DNA of 64,000 bases from positions 1,674,001 through 1,738,000 of the forward strand of contig NZ_CP028858.1 of NCBI RefSeq assembly GCF_003058365.1. Direction: 5' to 3'. Numbering within the stretch: position 1 is the stretch's first letter; each line of letters begins with the position of its first letter. Shown here piece after piece: positions 8,501 through 16,306 of this stretch. The DNA is from Halococcoides cellulosivorans (lineage in GTDB: Archaea > Halobacteriota > Halobacteria > Halobacteriales > Haloarculaceae). The position numbers and the translations under genes were made by a program. A model generated the notes under the pieces. The model did no database searches and was not told the origin of the DNA. It saw nothing but the letters and a program-made list of their open reading frames with translations.

Positions 8501-10332
8501 TCTGGAGATCAACAGTCGCTTCGAACCTGTGTCCAACAGGAGCCATTTGAGTTTCGTGAGGAGTCTAGAGTATCTCCAAATGTTTGGCTAAATGTATATA
8601 ATTTCCAGATACGAGTGGACAAGAACTATGTTGAAAATCACCTGCCATTAATAGAAAAAGTAGACAATAATTCAGATTGGTTAGGGCAGTATTTGTATGT
8701 GAATGTTGGTGCTACGGTCTCAAGTAAGGAATCAGGAGGGTTTACAAAGTCAGATGTTGTTTCTGCTGAGCCAATCGGGAATGACAAGAAGTTCTTCGAA
8801 GGTACCGATTTACAACGATGGCATATTGATTGGCAAGATCAATGGCTCGATTATCGTGAAGACGAAATGTCGGGCGCACGCCAACCAGAGATGTTTGAGT
8901 CTGATAAAATCGTAGTTCGGAAACGGACAGACGAAGGCGGGCGACTTGCGGGTGCGTTTGATAGCACCTCGATGTACTGTGATGATACTGTGATTGTCTG
9001 CTGTGAATATGAGCCTTTAGAAGATACAGGAGCTACGACCGATTTCGAAGGATTCGATAGATTAGACGAGGGTCTTAATATGTCATTTATTTTGTCCCTT
9101 ATAAATTCCACATTTATGTCTTGGGTTTTCAAGTACAAATTCGAGACAGGTGCCCTACAAGGTTCATACTCTGACGTATGGCCCCAGTCTGTTCGTAATT
9201 TTCCAATACCATGTAGAGATGCAATCAGTTCAGAGTATAGAGAGGGAGTGGGCTACGAAGAAAAAATGATACAGCTTCGTTCCGACATAGAGGAAAGCAA
9301 ATCTGAAAAAGCGAGTCTAAATCTTAATTTGGCAGATTATCTTGGTAGTTATGATAGTGGACAATCGTTTTCAGATTTGTCTCCAACTCCGCCAGAAGGA
9401 TTTGCAGATAGTATCTTAAATGAGAGTGAAAACACCACCGACGAGTTTGAAACTCTCAGAATCTCCGGTGTAGAGATACAAGAGGAAGGAGATATTTTGA
9501 CTGTTTTTGCAATCCCATATGTTAAACCGGTTGAATCTGTTCGAGACGAATACGATACGAATAATCGAGGCTATGCAACCCTCAATCCAGAACCTGCAAT
9601 GGTATTTCAGGGGCTCGATAAAGAGATGATTGCACTAATACGAGGCTTCGTTCCGTTCGCTGTTGCCAACGAAGAAGGTGGGTTTGCAGATAACGCTACT
9701 AAGACAATATCGCTTATTGACCGGCTCGAAGACATTACTCTCCCGAAATTAGAAGACGTGAAGGAAGGACTGGATCGATACCGCGAAAAGGTAGACCGTG
9801 CTGAGGAACTGACTGAGCGCATACACGAAAAAGAGGGCACTATCGACGATATGACATATGAACTGTACGACCTGACTAATGAAGAAATCGAAATCGTTGA
9901 GGAAGCTGTCGCCACCGATTGAACGACTATAGCCTGACTACCCACTCGTGTGTGTTCGGTTCAAGATGAGCGCGACACTGCTGTCGGAACGAAATCCCGG
10001 TCGGAGCTTATCGCTCCATCCTCGGATCAGCATATTTGTAATCGTTAACTCATCCATTATGTGTTTCCTGTTACGGGTCGGTTGGTGATTTCGAGCGATG
10101 ATGATCAGCACTCGTTCCGACAGCACGCGCCCCGGGCGGGCTGACTCTGACGATTTTGTTGCCTTCGTTCACAGTCGAAGTATGTAGTTCAGCGTCTCTT
10201 TGATCAACTCAGGTTTTTCGAATAGCGGCTAACGCTGTGCCTTAGGAAAGGTTATAAATCAGCCATCAGAATGGCGGTTTATCGAGCCCGAAATGAGGTA
10301 TTTAGCGGTCAACAGCCTCACTGTATCCGTTT
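5539..10332. mobile_element. Genomic island at tRNA-Leu carrying a Type IIG restriction-modification enzyme
   Basis: The interval between the intact tRNA-Leu and the partial tRNA copy is ~4.8 kb and holds one gene, the Type IIG enzyme. Flanking repeats, a defence gene as cargo, low GC in most of the 3' half and lack of CGATCG there all point to horizontal acquisition. No integrase, relaxase or replication gene is visible, so it is either a decayed element or was mobilised in trans. The ~150 nt after each repeat also resemble each other (shared AAAAATCTGGACCAAAAAGA at 5606-5625 and 10432-10451; a 37-bp block at 5657-5693 and 10531-10567 with six mismatches), so homologous recombination between related tRNA loci is an alternative to integrase action. 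Confidence 0.65.
5777..9922 (+). CDS. Type IIG restriction-modification enzyme (Eco57I-like: nuclease, N6-adenine methyltransferase, specificity domain)
   Basis: A 1381-aa single-chain restriction-modification protein. The N-terminal nuclease shows a PD-(D/E)xK pattern: VDKSLFED (~93-100) followed by ILEAK (127-131). A helical linker follows. The N6-adenine methyltransferase has SAM motif I DPAMGSGHF (~542-550) and catalytic motif IV NPPY (797-800). The C-terminal ~450 residues form a TaqI/Eco57I-type target-recognition region, ending in a predicted coiled coil. Such enzymes methylate and cut DNA near an asymmetric site and defend against phage and plasmids. The gene is a compositional mosaic: ~6.1-7.68 kb is GC-rich like the host, while 7.69-9.92 kb is clearly AT-richer. 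It resembles PglX of BREX, but no other BREX gene is present. It is intact and alone in the island. Confidence 0.9.
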   Translation: MSQATLPDRPYVNSNLFTGHYLDNRVRDRDDWDCDEAARAAMEELQALHEREGSIVEGFNESELIDNWIDEVLEVLGFGTKEEVTLPDGAGHVDKSLFEDESTRRDAAELYLQTESMADVFERGIGILEAKQWDADFTAEFSEHRQYRNASHQIKHYLEKTPSAIQWGILTNGRKWRLYGTKDYETQTYYEVDLPELLESGDLERFKYFFVFFRPAAFRESGGTTFLDEVRSESETAAQQLGDDLQDNVFTALRVLGRGFVETNDLAIDPDDEAALEELKEQSLVMLYRLMFVLYAEAQGLIHPDDADAQSDYEKNFSLDALRLRIHEEIGEVDTGFEAAYNEHSTRMWNRLADLFQLIDEGQADLGIPPYNGGLFDHDQHDFLTEHTVSDRYLAEVIYRLSTTENDAGRYVLADYADLDTRHLGSVYEGLLEHHFRIAPEQYAAVAADGGQVWEPASEVTVADAVETVPQGGLYVVNDEGERKATGAYYTPDYVVTYIVEETVGPLVEEIHDDLESQGYERGTQAYVSPFIRRVTDLEILDPAMGSGHFLTRATEYLANEVMAELRDVETEMGVAIDEQQMRRDIAKECIYGVDINGMAVELAKLSMWLETLATDRPLAFLDHHFKLGNSLVGSDIEDIKELESDANGDDEQSSLAEFGATREGTIERLMDIYSEFVAIESETVEDVREMKRKYAEIEQDELRQRLVAMANVHSAEDFELDPPDGAYERMAKALENEEKWDNIAETDWFSTAQEIADNHSFFHWRLAFPEVFYREITESYEDIEKENPGFDVIIGNPPYLNAWSMTEKMPELRDALKRGYSDSGALEGHWDMYLSFVVRSLELTRDRGYHSFILPNTLLTEKYAKQLRKLILSKHKIKSILDFEEREVFPGVDRQCVVYVIEAHNSSSGDQQSLRTCVQQEPFEFREESRVSPNVWLNVYNFQIRVDKNYVENHLPLIEKVDNNSDWLGQYLYVNVGATVSSKESGGFTKSDVVSAEPIGNDKKFFEGTDLQRWHIDWQDQWLDYREDEMSGARQPEMFESDKIVVRKRTDEGGRLAGAFDSTSMYCDDTVIVCCEYEPLEDTGATTDFEGFDRLDEGLNMSFILSLINSTFMSWVFKYKFETGALQGSYSDVWPQSVRNFPIPCRDAISSEYREGVGYEEKMIQLRSDIEESKSEKASLNLNLADYLGSYDSGQSFSDLSPTPPEGFADSILNESENTTDEFETLRISGVEIQEEGDILTVFAIPYVKPVESVRDEYDTNNRGYATLNPEPAMVFQGLDKEMIALIRGFVPFAVANEEGGFADNATKTISLIDRLEDITLPKLEDVKEGLDRYREKVDRAEELTERIHEKEGTIDDMTYELYDLTNEEIEIVEEAVATD

Positions 10333-10716
10333 GCGTTGAGGGCTCTGTCCCGTAGGGGTCCGCCGGTTCGAATTCGGTCCCACGCACTACCACCTTATTC
10401 TGCGTCGGGTTCGCTCGCGAACCACTCCTTGAAAAATCTGGACCAAAAAGATCCGGACCCTCCCTGCCTCGCGGCGTCGCCGCTCGGCTTCCCGAGGTCG
10501 CTCCGCGACCTCGCACCGGTCGGGTCCGGCGAACCGCCTCGTGCCTTCGGCACTCGGCGGATGCATAGAGCCGAGAACACAATTCGGCAGCGACCCGAAC
10601 CCGTTTGACGCGGGGGTCGCCACCAACGTGTTCGCGAATCGAGCATGATCCCAAAAAGGTGGTAAATGGGTGGCCGACCGCGGAGGCTTTCCCTGACCAT
10701 CGGCTACCCGTCTCCA
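9923..10716. other. Gene-free stretch containing the right attachment-like repeat
   Basis: No open frame here looks real. The first ~400 nt are moderately AT-rich island sequence without recognisable genes. Then comes the partial tRNA-Leu copy (10333-10396). It is followed by ~180 nt of GC-rich, hairpin-prone sequence related to 5549-5700, and ~140 nt of unremarkable upstream sequence for the next gene. Confidence 0.6.
10333..10396 (+). repeat. Right attachment-site-like repeat: partial tRNA-Leu copy
   Basis: A direct repeat of 5485-5548, 60 of 64 identical. It contains the anticodon loop, variable arm, T arm and acceptor 3' strand of tRNA-Leu, but the acceptor 5' strand and D arm are absent upstream, so it cannot make a tRNA. 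One of the four changes breaks the T stem (CCGG to TCGG) and one alters the anticodon-stem 3' strand, fitting loss of function. Confidence 0.8.
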
Positions 10717-11196
10717 ATGACCGACGCCACCATCGACGTGCCCGACGCCATCGACAGCGTCGAAGCCCGCGCCGACGGCACGGTGACCGTCACCGCGACC
10801 CCGCTGCAGACCGCGATCCGCCGAACCCCGACCGACGAGCCGACCTGGACCGTCGAGATTCGTGTGCCCACGATCGATGCCGTCGCCACCGACCCCGTCG
10901 GGGCCGCCGTCCAGGACGACTGGTTCGAGACGTTTCGCAGGCGCGCCCGCGAGGCCAGCGGTGCGACCCGCCGGTCGATCGACCCCGAGGTGTCGATCGA
11001 TCGCACCGACGACCACGTCGTCGTGACCTACGCCTTCGAAGAGCGAGTCACCGATCGCGCACTGGAAGTCGCCCGCGATATCGCGCTGTTCGTCGAAGGC
11101 ACCTACGTCCAGGGCGCGATCCCCGGCTACGACTACGAGCCACCACTGTCGAAACTGCTGCATCGGGCGAAAGAGAGCGGCGATCCGACCGCCTGA
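10717..11196 (+). CDS. DUF5813 family protein
   Basis: A 159-aa acidic soluble protein that I recognise as a haloarchaea-specific conserved family (DUF5813) of unknown function. No signal peptide, transmembrane segment or cysteine motif is present. The start is the ATG at 10717 (MTDATIDVPDAIDSVEARADG), which gives the conserved N-terminus; the open frame extends 17 codons upstream without conserved sequence. It lies ~110 nt upstream of dnaG on the same strand, but cotranscription is unclear. Confidence 0.7.
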   Translation: MTDATIDVPDAIDSVEARADGTVTVTATPLQTAIRRTPTDEPTWTVEIRVPTIDAVATDPVGAAVQDDWFETFRRRAREASGATRRSIDPEVSIDRTDDHVVVTYAFEERVTDRALEVARDIALFVEGTYVQGAIPGYDYEPPLSKLLHRAKESGDPTA

Positions 11197-11304
11197 CGGG
11201 CGAGCGAGTCGTCAGCATTTTGCGACCCGGTCACGTATCTCGCTTTGCCATGGTGAGTGTCATGGCGGAATCATCAACACCGCCCCTCTCGGGGCAGATC
11301 ATCA

Positions 11305-12657
11305 ATGGACGATTCAGCGAAATACCTCATTCACGCCAGCATCGAAACGAGCGGGGTGGTCGAACGAAGTGACGTCGTCGGGGCCGTCTTCGGACAGACC
11401 GAGGGCCTGCTCGGTGACCAACTCGACCTCCGCGAGCTGCAGGACTCCTCGAAACTCGGCCGGATCGACGTCGAGATTTCCAGCGACGCGGGCCGATCGA
11501 TCGGGACGATCACGATCGCGAGTGGGCTCGACCGCGTCGAGACCGCAATTCTCGCCGCGGCGCTCGAATCGATCGATCGCGTCGGGCCCTGCCGGGCGAC
11601 GATCGACGTCGATCAACTCGAAGACGTTCGCTCGGCCAAGCGCCGCGCGATCGTCGACCGTGCGACCAGCCTGCTCGCGGACTTCGACGCGGAGGTACTC
11701 TCCAGTCGCGAAATCGTCGACGAAGTCCGCCAGCGCGCTCGGGTTGCCGAGATCACCGACTACGAGGGCTACCCGGCGGGCCCGCGCGTGGCCGACAGCG
11801 ACGCGATCATCGTCGTCGAGGGGCGGGCCGACGTGCAGACGCTGCTTCGATACGGCATCAAAAACGCCATCGCCGTCGAAGGCACCAATATTCCGGACGC
11901 CGTCGCCGGGTTGACCCAGGACCGGACCGTGACGGCGTTTTTCGACGGTGACCGCGGAGGCGACCTGCTCCTTCGCGAACTCGAACAGGTCGGATCGGTC
12001 GACTACGTCACGTTCGCGCCCCACGATCGCTGCGTCGAGGATCTGACACGCGACGAAGTACTCGACGCGCTTCGCGAGAAAGCCCCCATCGAACAGCTCG
12101 TCGACGTGGACGACCCGCGCCAGTTCGTCCGGGGACCCGAGGACACAGACGGGTCCGGCCCCGACACCGCGCCCGAGGGGCCCGAGCCTGCGGCCGAAAA
12201 CGGCGAGAACGGCGGAACGGTCGCCGCGAGCGACACCGCGACCGCCGACTCGGCAGTCGAGGAATCGGGCGATTCCGAGGCGGCCGCCGACGCGACCGAC
12301 GAGACAGATACCGACGTGAGTTCAATCTCCGAGGGCGTCACGGACGCCCCACCCGAAGAGACCCGCCCGCAGACCGTCGGAGACCACGTCACGGCCGTGA
12401 TCGACGGATCGAGCGGGCTGGTGCGGATGCTCGACCCCTCGAACGCCGTCCTCGACGAGCGCGAGGCCGAGGCGGCCTTCGACGCGCTCCGAGAGGTCGA
12501 CCCCGTCCCGCAGACGGTCGTCCTCGACGGGACGTTCGATCAGCGCCTGCTCGACGTCGCCGCTCAGCGCGGCGTCGATCAGGCCATCTCACGAACGATG
12601 GGCGAGTTCGTCAAACAGCCGATCGGCGTCCGCCTGCGCACCGCCGCGGAGTTCTGA
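11305..12657 (+). CDS. dnaG: Archaeal DnaG-type primase (TOPRIM)
   Basis: A 450-aa archaeal DnaG homologue. The N-terminus MDDSAKYLIHASIETSGVVE is typical. The TOPRIM domain (~165-250) carries the conserved Glu in VVEGRADV (E172) and the acidic pair in FFDGDRGGD (D214, D216). A long acidic linker (~283-375) with many Glu, Ala, Thr and Asp residues precedes a conserved C-terminal domain. In archaea DnaG associates with the exosome as an RNA-binding/poly(A) subunit and also shows primase activity in vitro, so its main role may be RNA degradation. The start at 11305 is chosen on the conserved N-terminus; the frame stays open upstream without similarity. Confidence 0.93.
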   Translation: MDDSAKYLIHASIETSGVVERSDVVGAVFGQTEGLLGDQLDLRELQDSSKLGRIDVEISSDAGRSIGTITIASGLDRVETAILAAALESIDRVGPCRATIDVDQLEDVRSAKRRAIVDRATSLLADFDAEVLSSREIVDEVRQRARVAEITDYEGYPAGPRVADSDAIIVVEGRADVQTLLRYGIKNAIAVEGTNIPDAVAGLTQDRTVTAFFDGDRGGDLLLRELEQVGSVDYVTFAPHDRCVEDLTRDEVLDALREKAPIEQLVDVDDPRQFVRGPEDTDGSGPDTAPEGPEPAAENGENGGTVAASDTATADSAVEESGDSEAAADATDETDTDVSSISEGVTDAPPEETRPQTVGDHVTAVIDGSSGLVRMLDPSNAVLDEREAEAAFDALREVDPVPQTVVLDGTFDQRLLDVAAQRGVDQAISRTMGEFVKQPIGVRLRTAAEF

Positions 12658-12698
12658 TCGATCGGCTCACTTTTCTCTGTGGCGCCCGCCCGACAGAT

Positions 12699-13307
12699 AT
12701 GGGACTGATCGACGGGATACGATCGGCGCTGGGCATCCAGGCCGAACGCTCGGCAACCCGTGCAGCCGATCCCGAGGACCTCTTCGGGATGAGCACCGCG
12801 TACCTGACGATGAGCGCCGACCTGGACTGTCCGCCGGTCGGCCAGGCCGCACTCTCCTTTGCGGACGTCGACAGCACGGAGTTCGCTGACGCCCGGCGGG
12901 CCGTCGAGCGTGTCCTCGACGCGGGCGCGAGCGAGACCGGCACGGTCGCGACCTTCCACGAGGATCGCCACGGCTACGAGTGGGTCGTCCTCGAAGACGA
13001 CGACTTCGAGGACCTGGTCACCTCGATTCACTTCGCTGCGGACACGCTGATCGAGGAGGGGTTCGGCTCGCGCTTGCTCGCCGCCCTGTTCGCGTTCGAG
13101 GCTCCGGACGAGGGGTATGCCTACTGGGTGTACTCGTTCAAACGCGGTGCGTACTACCCGTTCGCGCCCGAACCCGGGGCGAGAGAGCGTGACGCGGCCG
13201 TCGAATTCAAACTCCAGAGCGTGCTGGACGGTGAACTCGACGTCGAATCGGACGAATCGTACTGGTATCCGCTCTGGCCCGAGAACGCGGGCCACCCCTG
13301 GGAGTAG
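12699..13307 (+). CDS. pspAB: PspA-associated protein PspAB
   Basis: A 202-aa protein matching the haloarchaeal PspAB family: the MGLIDGIRSALGI start, EDLFGMSTAYLTM and YWVYSFKRGAYYPFAPE blocks are family hallmarks. The family was named for association with PspA-type (ESCRT-III-like) membrane-stress proteins; its biochemical function is unknown. No membrane segment is predicted. It starts 41 nt after dnaG. Its stop abuts the stop of the convergent 37-aa gene with no intervening base. Confidence 0.8.
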   Translation: MGLIDGIRSALGIQAERSATRAADPEDLFGMSTAYLTMSADLDCPPVGQAALSFADVDSTEFADARRAVERVLDAGASETGTVATFHEDRHGYEWVVLEDDDFEDLVTSIHFAADTLIEEGFGSRLLAALFAFEAPDEGYAYWVYSFKRGAYYPFAPEPGARERDAAVEFKLQSVLDGELDVESDESYWYPLWPENAGHPWE

Positions 13308-13421
13308 TTACTCGCGCTGGTCGCCGTCGCGCTCGTCGGTCTCTTCGACCCCGAACAGCGACGCGTACACACTCGCCCAGCCCTCCGCGCGTTTCGACCG
13401 TGGCGTCGTGGTAGCGCTCAT
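13308..13421 (-). CDS. 37-aa microprotein behind a DtxR-type palindrome
   Basis: A 37-aa reading frame (MSATTTPRSKRAEGWASVYASLFGVEETDERDGDQRE, given here only as its length and content): basic N-terminus, a central amphipathic WASVYASLFGV segment, and an acidic hydrophilic tail. No known domain. I consider it real because it has an ATG start, fills exactly the space between pspAB and its own promoter, and has a perfect palindrome (13435-13448) immediately upstream where a promoter should be. A small protein made under metal control would be a plausible regulator or adaptor, but the function is unknown. The open frame continues upstream in a GC-rich stretch that would read through the operator, so the short form is preferred. 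Confidence 0.5.
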   Translation of the reverse strand: MSATTTPRSKRAEGWASVYASLFGVEETDERDGDQRE

Positions 13422-13434
13422 GTATACAGGTATG

Positions 13435-13448
13435 TTAGGCTCGCCTAA
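13435..13448 (-). promoter_or_regulatory. DtxR/SirR/Idr-type operator palindrome
   Basis: A perfect 14-bp palindrome TTAGGCTCGCCTAA that overlaps the expected promoter of the 37-aa gene, ending 14 nt before its start codon. It resembles operators of DtxR-family iron or manganese repressors (TTAGG-n4-CCTAA form), which are present in haloarchaea. The match to a haloarchaeal consensus is from memory. Confidence 0.55.
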
Positions 13449-13579
13449 GTCGCTGTCGGTCGGGGCGGCGGGCCGCCCGCCACACGCTCCGCCCGATCGG
13501 GCCGTCCGATCGGCCCCACCGCACACTTTCACTCCGGTGTTGACGGCCCTTTATGTGACCCCGTCCGCAAGCGAGGGGT

Positions 13580-14614
13580 ATGGCAACGTCAGAAGACCTC
13601 GAAGACCTGCCGGGCGTCGGGCCCGCGACCGCCGAGAAACTGCGCGACAACGGGTTCGAGTCGTTCCAGGGCGTCGCAGTCGCGAGCCCGGGCGAACTCT
13701 CGAACACTGCGGACATCGGTGAGTCGAGCGCGTCCGACATCGTCCAGGCGGCCCGCGAGGCCGCGGACATCGGCGGGTTCGAGAGCGGTTCGACAGTCCT
13801 CGAACGGCGCGAACAGATCGGGAAGCTCTCCTGGGGTGTCGACGAAGTCGACGACCTGCTGGGCGGCGGCGTCGAGACACAGTCGATCACCGAGGTGTAC
13901 GGTGAGTTCGGCGCGGGCAAGTCCCAGGTCACCCACCAACTCGCGGTCAACGTCCAACTGCCGGCCGACCACGGCGGGCTCGAAGGCTCGGCCATCTTCG
14001 TCGACTCCGAGGACACCTTCCGGCCCGAGCGGATCGACGACATGGTCCGGGGCCTGCCAGAGGATACGATCCAGGCCCTGCTGGACCAGCGCGACATCGA
14101 GGGCTCGCCCGGCGACGACGAGACGATGGAGGCGCTGCTCGAATCGGTCCTGGACAAGATCCACGTCGCGAAGGCGTTCAACTCCAACCATCAGATCCTC
14201 CTCGCGGAGAAAGCCCAGGAACTCGCGAGCGACAGCCAGGACGACGAGTTCCCCGTCCGCTTGCTCTGTGTGGACTCGCTGACCGCCCACTTCCGCGCGG
14301 AGTACGTCGGCCGTGGCCAACTTGCCGATCGCCAGCAGAAACTCAACAAACACCTCCACGACCTGATGCGCATCGGTGACCTCTACAACACCGCCGTGCT
14401 CGTGACCAACCAGGTCGCCTCGAACCCCGACTCGTTTTTCGGTGACCCGACCCAGCCCATCGGTGGCAACATCCTCGGCCACACCTCGACGTTCCGGATG
14501 TACCTCCGCAAATCCAAAGACGAGAAACGCATCGTCCGCCTGGTCGACGCGCCGAACCTCCCCGACGGCGAGGCCGTGATGACCGTCACTCAAGACGGCC
14601 TGAAAGCCGAGTAA
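13580..14614 (+). CDS. radA: DNA repair and recombination protein RadA
   Basis: A 344-aa archaeal recombinase of the RecA/Rad51 family that forms filaments on single-stranded DNA and catalyses strand exchange. The N-terminal helix-hairpin-helix domain ([20 protein letters not shown], ~8-27) is followed by the ATPase core with Walker A GEFGAGKS (108-115), Walker B around LLCVDSLT, and the conserved [10 protein letters not shown] segment. No intein is present. The start is the ATG at 13580, with GAGGGG just upstream and a TTTAT box about 27 nt before it. The length is normal for the family. Confidence 0.97.
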   Translation: MATSEDLEDLPGVGPATAEKLRDNGFESFQGVAVASPGELSNTADIGESSASDIVQAAREAADIGGFESGSTVLERREQIGKLSWGVDEVDDLLGGGVETQSITEVYGEFGAGKSQVTHQLAVNVQLPADHGGLEGSAIFVDSEDTFRPERIDDMVRGLPEDTIQALLDQRDIEGSPGDDETMEALLESVLDKIHVAKAFNSNHQILLAEKAQELASDSQDDEFPVRLLCVDSLTAHFRAEYVGRGQLADRQQKLNKHLHDLMRIGDLYNTAVLVTNQVASNPDSFFGDPTQPIGGNILGHTSTFRMYLRKSKDEKRIVRLVDAPNLPDGEAVMTVTQDGLKAE

Positions 14615-14661
14615 CGGTCGCGCGCGGGAACGCGACCGATCGCTGACCGACGTGCGAGGAA

Positions 14662-14669
14662 ATATTTAT
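14662..14669 (+). promoter_or_regulatory. TATA box for the first dockerin protein
   Basis: The sequence ATATTTAT lies 33-40 nt upstream of the ATG at 14702, in a local A/T-rich patch between radA and the dockerin gene. A transcript starting ~25 nt downstream would have a 5' leader of less than ~15 nt. Confidence 0.5.
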
Positions 14670-14701
14670 TGTGCATCTTATTGAATTGTAGAACGATATC
14701 C

Positions 14702-16183
14702 ATGGCATCTCAGGGCCCACGGCGATCCGACGGCCGGGAACAGCGATACACCAGACGACGCGTCGTGGCGGGCCTCGGCACGGGCGCGCTCGTCGGCATC
14801 GGCGCGGTCGGGGCAGCGTCGGCCTCACAGTGGGCCACCCACGAGGAGTGGGTCGACCGTGCCCCGTGGGACGTCTGGACCGAAGGGATCACAGACGGCA
14901 CCGTCACCTGGAACCGATCCACGGGTGAGCCACCCGACGAGTCGCTGAGCGTCTCGTTCGACGGCGATCGAGTGACGATCGACGTGTTCGTCAAGCGGAC
15001 CGATCTGTACTGTTACGAACTCCTTCCGCGGCGGGTGATCGCTGGCGATCGACTCGGAATCGTCCTCGATCTGGCGACCGAAAGCGACGCGGAGCCGTGT
15101 CCCGGCGACGACGGTGTCCACTACAAGATCGATCTGACACCGACCAATCCGGTCGACACCGTGATCGTCGACGAGCGATTCACTGACGTCACACGCTCCG
15201 AACCGGGGCGGACCCGATTCGACCGCGCGCCACGACTGACGATCCCGGACGGAGTCACCGACTACGAGTTGACCCTCGACAACGGGTCGTTCGACTACAC
15301 GGACGACCCGACGATTACCGTGGACGGCTCGACGGTATTTGTCGAGGGCGCGCTCGTCTACGGGTCGAGTAGCTGTAATACGATCCGTCTGACTGAAATC
15401 GTGCGCGACGGCGATAGACTCGACGTCACCGTGGGCGCAACTCACGAACCGCTCTACATGCCGGGACAGGGCTGTACGGAGGATCTGGCTATATCGAACT
15501 ACACCCTCCGGCTCGACCTGGCTGAGACAGCCGGAATCGACCAGTTGACCGTCGAGGAGGTCGGTCTGGAAGGAACTCGAACCGCGACGGCGACGCTCGA
15601 CAGCGACCCCGACCCGATCGTCGACTGGACGCTGGAAGAAGACGTCGACGATGTCGCCGCCGAACGTCGCGACGATGACCCGCGCGTCTTTTTCGACGGC
15701 CCCGAGGTGATCGTCGAGGGGCTGATCGGGAGCTCCAGATGTGACGAGATCTCCGCGGCGACCGAACTCGTCGGGGAGGGCCACCTCGGAGTGGACGTCA
15801 CCGCGACGCCGTCTGCCGAAGACTGTACGCTCGAATACCGGCCGATCCCGTATCGACTCACGATCCAGACCAGTAGCGAGGCGGCCATCGACCACGTGAC
15901 AGCCGGCGAACTGGACGGCGACGAACGCAGAGATCCCCGCCAAACGACCGCCCGACGGCCGCGCGTGCTCGATCCGATCGACAGTGCCCACCCCAGCGAC
16001 CTTGACGGCGACGGCCTCCACGAGGACCTGACCGGCGACGGGACGCTCGGGTTCACCGACGTGAACTGCTTCTTCCAGCACACCGACAGTCCGGCGGTGA
16101 CCGACCACGCCGACGCCTACGACTTCGACGGCGACGGGGCCGTCGACTTGCAGGACGTGTTGACGGTGTTCGGGCAGATCTGA
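14702..16183 (+). CDS. Tat-exported protein with beta-rich repeats and C-terminal dockerin domain
   Basis: A 493-aa secreted protein. A Tat signal peptide (twin Arg at 18-20, hydrophobic VVAGLGTGALVGIGAVGAAS, likely cleavage after ~42) is followed by about three weakly similar ~110-residue units, each with a pattern like 'TVDGSTVFVEGALVY...C...GDRLDVTV...YTLRLDL', suggesting beta sandwiches with paired cysteines. The C-terminal ~60 residues are a type I dockerin: two Ca-binding loops, DLDGDGLHEDLTGDG and DFDGDGAVDLQDVLTVF, joined by a FxDVNCFFQHTDS helix. Dockerins normally bind cohesins; none is encoded here. No glycosidase motif is recognisable. It is a clear paralogue of the protein at 46008-48122. 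Start chosen at MASQGP, which gives a standard Tat leader. Confidence 0.8.
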   Translation: MASQGPRRSDGREQRYTRRRVVAGLGTGALVGIGAVGAASASQWATHEEWVDRAPWDVWTEGITDGTVTWNRSTGEPPDESLSVSFDGDRVTIDVFVKRTDLYCYELLPRRVIAGDRLGIVLDLATESDAEPCPGDDGVHYKIDLTPTNPVDTVIVDERFTDVTRSEPGRTRFDRAPRLTIPDGVTDYELTLDNGSFDYTDDPTITVDGSTVFVEGALVYGSSSCNTIRLTEIVRDGDRLDVTVGATHEPLYMPGQGCTEDLAISNYTLRLDLAETAGIDQLTVEEVGLEGTRTATATLDSDPDPIVDWTLEEDVDDVAAERRDDDPRVFFDGPEVIVEGLIGSSRCDEISAATELVGEGHLGVDVTATPSAEDCTLEYRPIPYRLTIQTSSEAAIDHVTAGELDGDERRDPRQTTARRPRVLDPIDSAHPSDLDGDGLHEDLTGDGTLGFTDVNCFFQHTDSPAVTDHADAYDFDGDGAVDLQDVLTVFGQI

Positions 16184-16306
16184 CCGTCGGAAGAGGACGG
16201 CTCGCGACCGACCGGACCGATATTCAGGTCACCACGTGCCACCGGTCGATACTGAGAGTTCACTCGTGCGGTGGGCAATTTCGACGGACTGACCCACCGT
16301 AACCCG

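Noticed and set aside
5777-9922. PglX of a BREX system
   Set aside because: The sequence has its own PD-(D/E)xK nuclease motif at the N-terminus and no BREX partner genes (brxA, brxB, brxC, pglZ, brxL) are near; a Type IIG enzyme fits better.
10333-10396. A second functional tRNA-Leu gene
   Set aside because: Only the 3' half is present; acceptor 5' strand and D arm are missing and a T-stem pair is broken.
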